64,000 nucleotides of DNA from Oryzomonas japonica (GTDB lineage: Bacteria; Desulfobacterota; Desulfuromonadia; Geobacterales; Pseudopelobacteraceae): assembly GCF_008802365.1 (NCBI RefSeq), contig NZ_VZQZ01000010.1, forward strand, positions 1 to 64,000, read 5' to 3'. Position 1 is the stretch's first letter; each line of letters opens with the position of its first letter. The notes under the pieces were generated by a model. It saw nothing but the letters and a program-made list of their open reading frames with translations. It was not told the origin of the DNA and searched no databases. Position numbers and translations under genes: made by a program. Below, one piece after another: positions 27,553 to 36,190 of this stretch.

Positions 27553-27573
27553 CCCCCTCCTTGATAAGGAGGG
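27553..27573. repeat. Short perfect hairpin between adaptor and permease genes
   Basis: CCCCTCCTTGATAAGGAGGGG has 7-bp arms. It could moderate the adaptor:permease ratio or stabilise mRNA ends. There is no T-run. Confidence 0.5.
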
Positions 27574-27592
27574 GAGGAAAAAGAGAGAGATA

Positions 27593-28792
27593 TTACTTTG
27601 CCGCCAGCCGGTCCGGCTCCTGATGTTGGGCGACCTCCTGGACGCGCACCGTGCTGTCCGGCCGCACGTGCTGCACCCCGTCAACGATCACCCGGTCCCC
27701 CGGCCGCACCCCGGCGAGCACGATCCGCTCGCCCCTGGCCTGCTGGCCGAGCCTGACCTCCCGGTAGGCGACCTTGTCGTTGTCGCCCACCACGTAGACG
27801 AACCGCTTGCTCTGGTCGGTGCCGATGGCCCGTTCCGGCACCAGCAGCGCGGCGTTCTCGCTGCTGCTGGCCAGGCGGACCGCCACGAACATGCCGGGCA
27901 CCAGGGCGCCGTTTTTGTTGTCGAAGCGGGCCCGCGCCCGGATAGTGCCCGAGGCGGGGTCGATGCGGTTGTCGAAGCTCTGGATCGTGCCCTGATAGGG
28001 ATGGGCCTCGTCCCCCTGCACCGTCACCTCGACGCGCACCTGGCGCTCCTTGGCCGGGGTGTCGGCATGGGCCCGGATGCTGCTCATGTAGGTCTGCTCA
28101 TCCACCTCGAAATCGGCGTAGATCCCGTCGTTGGACACGATGGAGGTCAACAGCGGCGCGCCCGCCCCCGCCTGCACCCGGTTGCCCAGGGTGATCTCGG
28201 CGCGGCTGACCCGCCCCCCGATGGGGGCCTTGACGTAGGCGTGGTCCAGGTCGATGCGGGCCTGTTTCAACTCCGCCTCGGCCACCTGGATGGCGGCCCG
28301 GGCGACCCGGTCGGCATTGGCCCGTTCGTCGTAGAGGCGCTGGGCGATGGCCTGGGTCTGCACCATGTTGGCGGCCCGCTCCCGCTCGGTCCTGGCGAAC
28401 CCGGCGTTGGTCCGGGCCGTGACCAGATTGGCCTCTGCCTTGGCCACGGCCGCCTCATAGGGGCGCGGGTCGATGACGAACAGCACCTCTCCCGCCTTCA
28501 CGATCTGCCCCTCCTTGAAGCGGACCCCGGTGATGCGCCCGCTCACCTCGGGGCGCAGTTCGGCGAAATCCACGGCCCGCATCCGCCCGGAAAATTCGGA
28601 CCAGATGCGCACGTTCTGCGGCTTGACCGTCACCACGCCCACCTGGGGGGGCGGCGGGGCCGCGGCGGTCGGCTGGGCGTTCACGTTCGCGGCCATGTGG
28701 TAGGCGGCCACTCCGGCCCCGCCGAGGGCGATTATCGCGCCGATCCCCACGAGGACGGCGCGTTTCCTGATTATGTTTGTCAGATGTTCCAT
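27593..28792 (-). CDS. RND efflux periplasmic adaptor (membrane fusion protein)
   Basis: A 399-residue protein with an uncleaved membrane anchor or signal at about 12-35 and a Pro-rich linker. The adaptor order follows: beta-barrel/lipoyl half RMRAVDFAELRPEVSGRI and GQIVKAGEVLFVIDPRPYE, a helical hairpin (about 100-190), the second lipoyl half VKAPIGGRVSRAEITLGN, and the membrane-proximal domain. It links the permease to the outer-membrane channel. It is the first gene of the pump operon, with a TetR-type operator about 135 bases upstream. Confidence 0.95.
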   Translation of the reverse strand: MEHLTNIIRKRAVLVGIGAIIALGGAGVAAYHMAANVNAQPTAAAPPPPQVGVVTVKPQNVRIWSEFSGRMRAVDFAELRPEVSGRITGVRFKEGQIVKAGEVLFVIDPRPYEAAVAKAEANLVTARTNAGFARTERERAANMVQTQAIAQRLYDERANADRVARAAIQVAEAELKQARIDLDHAYVKAPIGGRVSRAEITLGNRVQAGAGAPLLTSIVSNDGIYADFEVDEQTYMSSIRAHADTPAKERQVRVEVTVQGDEAHPYQGTIQSFDNRIDPASGTIRARARFDNKNGALVPGMFVAVRLASSSENAALLVPERAIGTDQSKRFVYVVGDNDKVAYREVRLGQQARGERIVLAGVRPGDRVIVDGVQHVRPDSTVRVQEVAQHQEPDRLAAK

Positions 28793-28926
28793 GGCTTTTC
28801 TCCTTGCTGTCCGGGGCGGCCGGTTGCGCCGCCCCGCGAGTGTCTGTCGGTATGATTTTGCTGCCGTTTCGTCTGCTGTCTCTTCCCCGTCCCCCTAACC
28901 CATCAAGATCTTTCCCAGTTTACTAG

Positions 28927-28942
28927 TTGACCGGTCAGTCAA
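28927..28942. promoter_or_regulatory. TetR-type operator before the efflux operon
   Basis: TTGACCGGTCAGTCAA is nearly palindromic and matches, on the opposite strand with one difference, the site at 29694-29709 upstream of the TetR gene. The pair defines the likely target of that regulator. Confidence 0.75.
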
Positions 28943-28951
28943 TAGCGGCGT

Positions 28952-28976
28952 CAAAAAATGCCGCTGGGAAGCGGCA
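28952..28976 (-). terminator. Terminator of the tetR-family gene
   Basis: Minus strand: TGCCGCT-TCCC-AGCGGCA followed by TTTTTT. It separates the regulator transcript from the efflux operon, which therefore needs its own promoter. Confidence 0.85.
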
Positions 28977-29027
28977 GTGGTGCGACGAAACGGCGTATAT
29001 AGTTGTAAAAGAGCGGACCGGGCCGCC

Positions 29028-29651
29028 TCAGGCGGCTTTTCCGGTCCTGTTCCCCGCTCCCAGTATCTTCAGCAGCCCCGGTTTCAGATCCCGCTTCAGC
29101 AGTTCCAGATCGTTCTCGATGCGGGCGATCACCAGTTGGCCGACGATATAGGCATAAATTTCCTGGGCCTTGACCTGGACATCGGTGGTCTCCGGCAACT
29201 GCCCCATCGCCACCAGGTCCCGCAGGGCATTCACGTAATACCGTTCCCTGCGGTGGGCGATATCGGCGAACTTGGCGCGGATACCGGCCTCCTGGCCGGC
29301 CATCTCCGAGCCCAGGGACGTGAAGGGACAGCCGCACACCTGATGGTATTTGGCGGCGGTCTGGGCCTGGAATTCGTAGATGGAGTCGGCCAAGCGCTCG
29401 AAACGGGCCAGGGGCTCGGTGCCCGGTGAAAAGATGCTGTCCAGCTCCGGCTGCAAGAGCGTATAGGATTCCTCCATGACGGCGATGGCCAGGTCCACCT
29501 TGGAGGGGAAGAAGTGGTAGAAGCTCCCCTTCTTCACATCGGCGGCCCGGCAGATGTCGTCAACGCTGACCGAACCGTAGCTCCCTTTCCAGATCAGCTC
29601 CATGGCGGCTTCGATCAATTTCGTTTTGGTATCCGTTTGCGTCGTTTTCAT
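29028..29651 (-). CDS. TetR-family repressor of the efflux operon
   Basis: A 207-residue protein. The ATG at 29651 has GAGGAG 8 bases upstream. The N-terminal helix-turn-helix reads VSVDDICRAADVKKGSFYHFFPSK (about 25-48, seen in pieces); the C-terminal ligand domain carries QVCGCPFTSLGSEMAG, a Cys-rich stretch typical of one TetR branch. It lies on the same strand just upstream of the pump genes, with matching operators before both, so autoregulation plus pump repression is likely. The inducer is unknown. Confidence 0.92.
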   Translation of the reverse strand: MKTTQTDTKTKLIEAAMELIWKGSYGSVSVDDICRAADVKKGSFYHFFPSKVDLAIAVMEESYTLLQPELDSIFSPGTEPLARFERLADSIYEFQAQTAAKYHQVCGCPFTSLGSEMAGQEAGIRAKFADIAHRRERYYVNALRDLVAMGQLPETTDVQVKAQEIYAYIVGQLVIARIENDLELLKRDLKPGLLKILGAGNRTGKAA

Positions 29652-29693
29652 TGTATAGCTCCTCATCAAGCTATGGTTTTACCGTAATCCTAT

Positions 29694-29709
29694 TTGACTG
29701 ACCAGTCAA
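29694..29709. promoter_or_regulatory. TetR-type operator before the regulator gene
   Basis: TTGACTGACCAGTCAA has perfect 7-bp arms TTGACTG/CAGTCAA and lies 43 bases before the regulator start. Same motif as at 28927-28942. Confidence 0.8.
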
Positions 29710-29780
29710 CTTCTTTTTTTTACGGGTAGAGGGCGTCGCGCGGAACGCCGGCAAGGGACGCGCGAGTGGTGCGGGCAAAC

Positions 29781-29808
29781 TTGACATGGAGCGGGTTGCA
29801 GCTACACT
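29781..29808 (+). promoter_or_regulatory. Promoter of the cold-shock gene
   Basis: Perfect TTGACA (29781-29786), 16 bp, TACACT (29803-29808). Start codon about 60 bases further on. Confidence 0.6.
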
Positions 29809-29865
29809 ACATACGTATCCGCAGCCGTCACGGATAAAATCCAAAAATCAGGGGAGCGCAAGCAC

Positions 29866-30066
29866 ATGGTAACGGGAACGGTAAAATGGTTTAACGACAG
29901 CAAGGGATTCGGTTTTCTCGAACAGGAAAACGGCGAAGACGTTTTTTGCCATTTTTCCGCAATCACCGGCGATGGGTTCAAATCCCTTGCCGAAGGCGAT
30001 AAGGTAACGTTCGACATCGTCAAGGGCCCGAAAGGGCTGCAAGCCGCCAACGTCAAAAAAGTCTGA
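29866..30066 (+). CDS. Cold-shock domain protein (CspA family)
   Basis: A 66-residue single-domain protein. Both RNA-binding motifs are present: KGFGFL (RNP1-like) and DVFCHF (RNP2-like, with Cys where Val is usual). It begins [16 protein letters not shown]. It binds single-stranded nucleic acid and is expected to act as an RNA chaperone. AGGGGAG lies upstream of the start; a terminator follows. Confidence 0.96.
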   Translation: MVTGTVKWFNDSKGFGFLEQENGEDVFCHFSAITGDGFKSLAEGDKVTFDIVKGPKGLQAANVKKV

Positions 30067-30095
30067 GGCTGGCGGCACCCGCACCGGCACCAGGA

Positions 30096-30122
30096 GGCCC
30101 CGGAAAAATCCGGGGCCTTTTT
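30096..30122. terminator. Terminator after the cold-shock gene
   Basis: GGCCCCGG-AAAAAT-CCGGGGCC followed by TTTTT. It lies between converging genes; the strong T-run is on the plus side. Confidence 0.92.
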
Positions 30123-30159
30123 CATGGGGTCCCCCGGAGGCTTGTGCAGTCTCCCCTTT

Positions 30160-30633
30160 TCATTCTTGCGGGCCTGGCTCGGAAGCCCCTTCCGGGGACG
30201 CTGCGGGTCTGGCCGGCGGCGTTGCCGCCCGGACACGGCTCTTGGGGGCGGATTTCATCAACGCCTTGGCCGCACCGGGATAATGACGGCACCACGCCAA
30301 AAGCGTCCTGGCGGCGGGACGGTACCGCCCCGCCAGCTGTTCCACGTCCGCCCAGTAGGGGTGGCTTTCCAGAAACAGCTCGATCCCCTTGCCGGGGTGG
30401 GCGATGGCCCAGGTGACGATCATCCTGGAACGTTCGTGATTGACGGCATCCCACCGGGAAAAGATACGGGCCGCCGCGGGGTTGTCCCGGGACCACGACC
30501 AGAGTTCGAAGGCGGCATCGGGGTAGGTATAGGCCCAATTTTCAACGGCCGCCGGTGCCGGAGCCGCCGGGGCGAACCCGGCGCCCGCCACGAAAAGGGC
30601 CATGAGGAGTACGGCGCAGAATCTGAATTTCAT
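30160..30633 (-). CDS. Small exported protein, unknown function
   Basis: A 157-residue protein with a signal peptide (MKFRFCAVLLMALFVAG) and Ala/Pro-rich spacer. The mature part is Trp- and Tyr-rich, with two similar helical pieces (TYPDAAFELWSWSRDNP, SHPYWADVEQLAGRY), followed by a Pro/Ala-rich tail. The ATG at 30633 follows the TAA of the PilZ gene by one base, so it is the second gene of that unit. Family not recognised. Confidence 0.7.
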   Translation of the reverse strand: MKFRFCAVLLMALFVAGAGFAPAAPAPAAVENWAYTYPDAAFELWSWSRDNPAAARIFSRWDAVNHERSRMIVTWAIAHPGKGIELFLESHPYWADVEQLAGRYRPAARTLLAWCRHYPGAAKALMKSAPKSRVRAATPPARPAASPEGASEPGPQE

Positions 30634-30634
30634 G

Positions 30635-31351
30635 TTATTCCACCGCCACTTCATCCTTGAGTTGCTGGATGATTTCAACCTGGCGCTGGTAGATGAAGCG
30701 GCCGATGATCGTGTCGGCCCTGGTGTCGGGCTTTATCTGAAAGACACAGGTAGTGCCGTCGTTCCCGTCAGCCGTGGCCCTGACGAACGTTCCCGGAATC
30801 TTCAGAGCGGTCCCGGCGAGTGCGAGATGCAGCACCCCTCCCTGGTCGGTGTCCGTCGCCGGGACCAGATCGGCATGGATCGAGACACCGCTTCCCGAGA
30901 TATCCACCAGGTTCCCTGCGATCACGACGTCGCCGTAGGTGAATTTCACCGGCAACGGATCGCGGACCCGGACCCGGACCGCCTCCCGCCGTTCCGCCCG
31001 GATCTGCGCATAGCTGAATTTGTGCAGGATAACGGTCTTCTTGGCGACGTTGACATAGGAGGCATAGCAATGCACCCCCAGATCGTTGTGAAAGTGGGGG
31101 CATTTTATGAGCGCGTTGTTGTCCTGTTTCAGGATCAGCGCCTGGTGCTCATGGACCTTGAGCTCCACGCTGTCGCCTTCCACGCCGACGATGGTCGAGC
31201 CATAGCTCACCGGCACCTCGTCGTAATAGTTCAGCAGCGAGAAGTTGCGTTTCAGCCTGTTCGCCGCCATGTCGGAAAAAACCTGCACGATGGCGGCATT
31301 GTCCGACGCACCGTCGTTGACGGTCACCAGATGATAGATATCGGCTTTCAT
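30635..31351 (-). CDS. PilZ-domain c-di-GMP receptor
   Basis: A 238-residue protein. The ATG at 31351 follows AAGGGA. An N-terminal half of unknown fold (about 1-105) precedes a PilZ domain with the arginine motif RAERREAVRVRV (about 112-123) and DISGSGVSI (about 147-155), the two c-di-GMP contact motifs, so binding is likely. It could adjust motility or exopolysaccharide output. It is followed directly by a small exported protein. Divergent cassette F lies 120 bases upstream. Confidence 0.85.
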   Translation of the reverse strand: MKADIYHLVTVNDGASDNAAIVQVFSDMAANRLKRNFSLLNYYDEVPVSYGSTIVGVEGDSVELKVHEHQALILKQDNNALIKCPHFHNDLGVHCYASYVNVAKKTVILHKFSYAQIRAERREAVRVRVRDPLPVKFTYGDVVIAGNLVDISGSGVSIHADLVPATDTDQGGVLHLALAGTALKIPGTFVRATADGNDGTTCVFQIKPDTRADTIIGRFIYQRQVEIIQQLKDEVAVE

Positions 31352-31470
31352 AGAGAGTCCCTTGAGAAGATGAGTGCGGGTGCATGCCGGCATTCCGCCC
31401 CAGAGGGGAAATGGCCGCGCCCCTTGTCCGGTATCTGGGGCACGGGGCGTGCGGGCATGGTGCGCTATCA

Positions 31471-31499
31471 CTTCTACCCTACGCAAATCCCCATTTCAA
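31471..31499 (-). promoter_or_regulatory. Cassette promoter boxes, divergent copy F
   Basis: Minus strand: TTGAAA (31494-31499), 17 bp, TAGAAG (31471-31476), as in copies A-D. The upstream inverted repeat and terminator are not clearly kept, which argues that the two boxes themselves are the selected part. Confidence 0.55.
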
Positions 31500-31618
31500 G
31501 AGCAATGTGAAAAAAAGACAATTAAAAGCGTTGAAAAATAGCGCGTTGCACACCCGGCACCGTCCCGGAACGAGAGGTCCGGGCGGGGCGCCGGGCCGTA
31601 AAAGGCATCTGAAAAGAC

Positions 31619-31646
31619 TTCACAATTCCCTGATTTGCTGTATACT
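31619..31646 (+). promoter_or_regulatory. Probable promoter of the substrate-binding protein gene
   Basis: TTCACA (31619-31624), 16 bp, TATACT (31641-31646). Confidence 0.5.
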
Positions 31647-31750
31647 TTACGCAATTTTCGGCCTACCTTAAAAATTCTTCACCTCCCTCCCCTCCACGCC
31701 CCCCCTGACCACGGTGTATGGCAGGGGCGGAAAATGGTACGAGGCTGCCC

Positions 31751-32704
31751 ATGAGGCACATATCGGTTGTTCGAATCATGGTGTGCGCCTGGCTCTGCCT
31801 GCCGTGGTTCTTCGGCATGGCGGGGTGCAGCCGGGAGGCCCCCGCCCCCCTGCAGGTCGCGACCAATGTCTGGCCCGGCTACGAGCCGCTCTACCTGGCC
31901 CGTTCCCTGGGCTATTACCCGGACTCCGCGGTGCGGTTCCACGAGATGACCACCTCGGCCGATGTGCTGAAGGCGTTCCGCAACCACGCCGTGGACGTCG
32001 CCGCCCTGACCCTGGACGAGGCGCTCCTGCTGGTGCGGGACGGGATCGACGTGCGGATACTGCTGGTCGCGGATATCTCCCACGGCGCCGACGCCATCAT
32101 GGCCCGTCCCGCCATCAAGACCATCCGCGACCTGAAGGGGAAACGGGTCGGCGTCGAATCCATGGCCCTTGGCGCCTATGTCCTGACCCGGGCCCTCGAC
32201 CAGGCCGGCCTCTCCCCCCGGGATGTGACCGTTGTGCCGGTTCCGGTACAGGAGCACGAGCACGCCTACCGTGCGGGCGAAATCGATGCGGTGGTCACCT
32301 TCGAACCGGCCAGGACGCGGCTTGTGGCCCTGGGGGCGCACAACATCTTCGACAGTCGCCAAATCCCGAACGAGATCATCGATGTGGTCGTGGTGCGCGC
32401 CGATATGCTGCAATCGCGGCCCGGCCAGGTAAAGACGCTGGAGGAGGGGTGGTTCAAGGCGCTGGAGTACCTGCGCGCCAACCCCGCCGATGCCGCCCGG
32501 CTCATGGGGAAACGCGAAGGCCTGACGGCGGCCCGGTTCAAGGCGACGCTCGACGGGATCGTCATCCCGGACAGGAACGAAAACAAACGGCTCCTGTCCG
32601 GCGCCCTGCTGCCGCCGGCCAAGCGGCTCGCCGACGTCATGCTGCGGGGAAAACTGCTGGACCGGCCGGTCGATCCCGCCCGGCTCGTCGTCAGGAGACC
32701 CTAG
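31751..32704 (+). CDS. ABC-type substrate-binding lipoprotein (NMT1/SsuA-like)
   Basis: A 317-residue lipoprotein; the signal ends FFGMAGC. The fold is the periplasmic-binding type of the NMT1/THI5/SsuA group: ATNVWPGYEPLYLARSLGYY near the N-terminus, KTIRDLKGKRVGVESMALGAY in the middle, and GEIDAVVTFEPART. These proteins bind sulfonates, pyrimidines, nitrate or similar small ligands. No permease or ATPase is present; the next gene, 1 base away, is a hybrid histidine kinase, so this protein probably serves as the ligand sensor of that kinase. The ligand is unknown. Confidence 0.88.
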   Translation: MRHISVVRIMVCAWLCLPWFFGMAGCSREAPAPLQVATNVWPGYEPLYLARSLGYYPDSAVRFHEMTTSADVLKAFRNHAVDVAALTLDEALLLVRDGIDVRILLVADISHGADAIMARPAIKTIRDLKGKRVGVESMALGAYVLTRALDQAGLSPRDVTVVPVPVQEHEHAYRAGEIDAVVTFEPARTRLVALGAHNIFDSRQIPNEIIDVVVVRADMLQSRPGQVKTLEEGWFKALEYLRANPADAARLMGKREGLTAARFKATLDGIVIPDRNENKRLLSGALLPPAKRLADVMLRGKLLDRPVDPARLVVRRP

Positions 32705-32705
32705 C

Positions 32706-35690
32706 ATGGCCCTTCCCCGCTACCGCCTGCGCCTCCTCGTCCCGGGCATCGTTTTCACCGTGACCCTCCTGCTGATCCTCGTTCTCACCCTCGACCGCAT
32801 CCGGGAAGGAAAGCAGGCGATCATCGGCTCCCTGACCGAAACGGCCCACACCCAGATGAACCAGCTCCAGGACCTCCTCTCGGACAGCCTCATGCGGGGC
32901 GAACAGGGGGAGGCGGCGCAACGGCTCTCCTACGCGGCCCTTTCCCCCCAGGTGGTCGCCCTGGCCCTGGTGGACGCCGACCACCGGGTGCTCATCGCCA
33001 GCCGCCAGGAATGGGTGAACGGGGACGCCGCCGCCATCCCCCATTACGACCGAGGGCTGGCCGACAAAGCCATATCGCTCCACCAGGGCACGCTCTACCC
33101 GGGGGCCACCGATGGCCTCCACGGCTACTACCCCGTGACCCTCGGCATGCGGGCCGGAGAGATCAGGCCGCAGCACACCGGCATCCTGTTCGTGGGCTAT
33201 GACTTTTCCGGCCAGCTCGGCGCCCTCAGGCACGAGGCGTTCCGGAGCGCCGCCAAACTGGGCGCGATTCTCTTCCTCTTTGCGCTGGTGCTGTCGTTTC
33301 TCCTGCACCTCCTCATCACCAGGCCCATCGACAGGCTCCTGGGGGTGGTGAAGGAGATCGCCGGCGGCAACCTGGGCGCCCGGGCCATGGCCCCGGGGAC
33401 GGACGAGATCGGCAGTCTGGCCCAGGCATTCGACGAGATGGCGGAAAAACTGGCCCGGAAGCAGGAGCTCCTCCACGACCAGAATGTCCAACTGGAGGAG
33501 GAGATCGCCGAACGGCAAACGGCTCAGGAGGCCTTGCAGGAGCAGGCGTTCCAACTGGAAGAGGAAATCTCGGAGCGGCAAGCGGCCCAGGAGGCGTTGC
33601 AGGAGCAGGCATACCAGTTGGAGGAGGAGATCGTCGAACGCCGGCAGGCGGAAGACAAGCTGCACATCATTTTCGATGCGGCCCAGGCCGGCATCGTCAT
33701 GCTCGACGCCAACGGCGTCATCACCTTTGCCAACCAGTGCGCGAGTAAGCTCTACGGCTTCGAGACAGAGGAGATGACGGGCTCCCGGTACGACGACCAT
33801 GTGCACCCGGACGAGCGCCCGATCTCCGATGAACTGCGCGACAGGCTGGCGCGGGGCGAAATAGACGCCATCACGGAAAAGCGCCACTACTTGAAGAGGG
33901 ATGGGGGCGACTTCTGGGGGCTTTTGAACGCCAAGCGGCACTTGGGCGACGACGGCAGCCTGCTGGCCATCATCATCGTGATCACCGACATCACGGAGCT
34001 TCGCAACGCGCAGTTCCAGATGGGCCTCAATTTCCAGCGTCTGGAGAGCCTGGTGAGGATCCTGCAATACCGCTGCGACTCCGTCCAGGGCTTTCTCGAC
34101 TATGCCCTGGAGGAGGCTCTGGGGCTCACCGCCAGCAGGTTTGGCTTCATCTTCGTCTATGACGAGGCCCGCCGCGAATTCATCCATACGGCGTGGTCGC
34201 GGGACGCGGTGAAGGCGTGCGGCGCCACGGGGCAGCGGATGCCCTCGGCGCTCGAGGAAGCCGGCCTGTGGGGCGAGGCGCTGCGCCAGCGGCAGCCGGT
34301 CATCGTGAACAGCTATGAACGCCCCGATCCGTTGAAAAAGGGGTGCCCGGCCGGGCATATCCCCCTGGAGCGGTTCCTGTCGGTCCCGGTCTTCGGCGGG
34401 CAGGAGATCGCAGCGGTGGTCGGCGTCGCCAACAAGGCCGGGGATTACGATCAGGCGGACGTGCTTCACCTGCGCGTGCTGCTGGATTCCGCCTGGAAGA
34501 TCTGCCGGCAGATGAAGGGGGAGCAGGAGCGGGAGGCGCTCCAGAAGAAATTCAACCAGGCCCAGAAGATGGAAGCGGTGGGCAGGCTTGCCGGTGGGGT
34601 CGCCCACGACATCAACAACAAGCTCTCCATCATCATGGGCTACGCCGACCTGCTGAAGTTGCAGCCGAATCCCCTGAGCGACAACCAGACCCACTACCTG
34701 GAGGAGATGCAGAAGGCGGCCAACCATTCCTGCGAGATCGTCCGCCAGCTCCTCGCCTTCTCCCGCAGCGACGTGATCTCGCCGCGCACGGTCAACATCA
34801 ACGCCATCATCGCCGATGCCCGCAAGAGCCTGGGGCGGCTCATCGGCGAGGACATCAAGTTCGAATTCAGGCCGGCGGAGGATATCTGGCCGGCCCTGCT
34901 CGACCCGACGCAGATCGACCAGATCATCATGAACCTGGCGGTCAATGCCCGGGACGCCATGCCCGACGGCGGCCTGTTCAGCATCGAGACCGGGAACGCG
35001 TCCCTGGACGAGGCCGCCTGCCAGGGGATCGCCCAGGCCCGGGCCGGCGATTACGTGCGGCTGTCCGTGGGGGACACCGGCTGCGGCATGGACGGGGAGA
35101 CCCTGGGGCACATCTTCGAGCCCTTCTTCACCACCAAAGAGGTCGGCAAGGGGACCGGGCTCGGGCTGGCGACCATCTTCGGCATCGTTTCCCGGAACAG
35201 GGGCTTCATCACCGTGTACAGCGAGGTCGGCTTCGGCACCACCTTCAACATCTTTTTCCCCCGCATGGCACAGGAAGGGGGCAGTCCCGAGCCCCAGGAG
35301 GACGAGCACCGCGTGGTCCCCGGCAGCGGCACCGTCCTGCTGGTGGAGGACGAGGAGGCGCTGTGCGAACTTGCGGCCAGGATGCTGGGCACCCTGGGCT
35401 ACCGCGCCGTCATAGCCAAATCACCCGGGGAGGCCATCGAGCTGTGCACCGGGGGCCACTTGGGCGACATCGACCTGATCCTGACCGATATCATCATGCC
35501 GGGGATGAACGGCAAGGAGATGTGCGACCGGATTCGGGAACTGCGCCCCGGCACCCCGGCGCTCTTCATGTCGGGCTACACCGCCGACGTCATCTCCGCC
35601 AAGGGGATACCGGAGGCCTCGCTCCACTACCTGCAGAAACCGTTCGATCTGCTCAAACTCAGCCAGATGATCCGCAAGGCCATGGGATAA
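32706..35690 (+). CDS. Hybrid sensor histidine kinase with PAS, GAF and receiver domains
   Basis: A 994-residue membrane kinase. Two membrane helices (about 10-30 and 183-205) enclose a periplasmic sensor; a HAMP domain (about 200-255) and a coiled coil follow. The coil holds a 21-residue unit (EEEIAERQTAQEALQEQAFQ-like) repeated at about 263-304 and partly after. Then come PAS (about 318-435), GAF-like (about 445-600), HisKA with His634 in GGVAHDINNKL (DINN in place of the common DFNN), HATPase and a C-terminal receiver (about 875-990, ILTDIIMPGMNG). It is tightly linked to the preceding substrate-binding gene and should sense that protein's ligand state. No output regulator is adjacent. Confidence 0.95.
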   Translation: MALPRYRLRLLVPGIVFTVTLLLILVLTLDRIREGKQAIIGSLTETAHTQMNQLQDLLSDSLMRGEQGEAAQRLSYAALSPQVVALALVDADHRVLIASRQEWVNGDAAAIPHYDRGLADKAISLHQGTLYPGATDGLHGYYPVTLGMRAGEIRPQHTGILFVGYDFSGQLGALRHEAFRSAAKLGAILFLFALVLSFLLHLLITRPIDRLLGVVKEIAGGNLGARAMAPGTDEIGSLAQAFDEMAEKLARKQELLHDQNVQLEEEIAERQTAQEALQEQAFQLEEEISERQAAQEALQEQAYQLEEEIVERRQAEDKLHIIFDAAQAGIVMLDANGVITFANQCASKLYGFETEEMTGSRYDDHVHPDERPISDELRDRLARGEIDAITEKRHYLKRDGGDFWGLLNAKRHLGDDGSLLAIIIVITDITELRNAQFQMGLNFQRLESLVRILQYRCDSVQGFLDYALEEALGLTASRFGFIFVYDEARREFIHTAWSRDAVKACGATGQRMPSALEEAGLWGEALRQRQPVIVNSYERPDPLKKGCPAGHIPLERFLSVPVFGGQEIAAVVGVANKAGDYDQADVLHLRVLLDSAWKICRQMKGEQEREALQKKFNQAQKMEAVGRLAGGVAHDINNKLSIIMGYADLLKLQPNPLSDNQTHYLEEMQKAANHSCEIVRQLLAFSRSDVISPRTVNINAIIADARKSLGRLIGEDIKFEFRPAEDIWPALLDPTQIDQIIMNLAVNARDAMPDGGLFSIETGNASLDEAACQGIAQARAGDYVRLSVGDTGCGMDGETLGHIFEPFFTTKEVGKGTGLGLATIFGIVSRNRGFITVYSEVGFGTTFNIFFPRMAQEGGSPEPQEDEHRVVPGSGTVLLVEDEEALCELAARMLGTLGYRAVIAKSPGEAIELCTGGHLGDIDLILTDIIMPGMNGKEMCDRIRELRPGTPALFMSGYTADVISAKGIPEASLHYLQKPFDLLKLSQMIRKAMG

Positions 35691-35814
35691 CGGACGTTTT
35701 TGCCATACACCCTGCCCCGCATCTCCCCTTGCAAACGGATCGGCATGTGCTATAGAATAGGTACGGTCACTGGAGTGCCAAGAGCCATGAGAGCAGTGTC
35801 ATCGAGGTGATGAT

Positions 35815-36039
35815 ATGGCCGAATCTCTTGAATCCGATGTCTTCATGCAAACCCACATCATGGTCGACTGCCGGAGGATGGCAGCCCGGATCACCGCGGA
35901 TGCCTGCGTGAAGTACCAGAAGAACAACGATGCCCTGGCCTGTGTCGGTTGCAGCCGGTGCAACCCCGGCGAACTCGGCAGGGCGGCGGAGTGGCTGCCC
36001 TACATCCAGTCGCGGATCGGCTTCCCCAAAGACCTCTGA
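35815..36039 (+). CDS. Small Cys-containing protein, unknown function
   Basis: A 74-residue protein with a GAGGTG site before its ATG. Cysteines are grouped: VDCRRM, DACVKYQ, then ACVGCSRCNPGELGRAAEW, giving C-x2-C-x2-C spacing that could bind zinc or an iron-sulfur cluster. I do not recognise the family. It follows the kinase gene by about 125 bases on the same strand, but appears to have its own leader. Confidence 0.6.
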   Translation: MAESLESDVFMQTHIMVDCRRMAARITADACVKYQKNNDALACVGCSRCNPGELGRAAEWLPYIQSRIGFPKDL

Positions 36040-36190
36040 AACCGCCCCCTCCTCCCAGCCGGACCCGATTCCAGCCCGCCGCGGGGATGCATCCCCTCCC
36101 CCGAGCTTGCCCGCGATTGCCCAGACGGACAAAGGGCCAGGCATGTCTGCCTGACCCTTTGCATCCGTAACGGTATAAGGAGGGGTGCGC

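Larger units (their letters stand above)
31352..31750. other. Divergent intergenic region between pilZ gene and SBP gene
   Basis: Contains divergent cassette F and a likely promoter for the substrate-binding gene. A GC-rich palindromic stretch (about 31555-31600, CCCGGCACC with CGGGCGGGGCGCCGGG) may fold but has no clear role. Confidence 0.5.
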
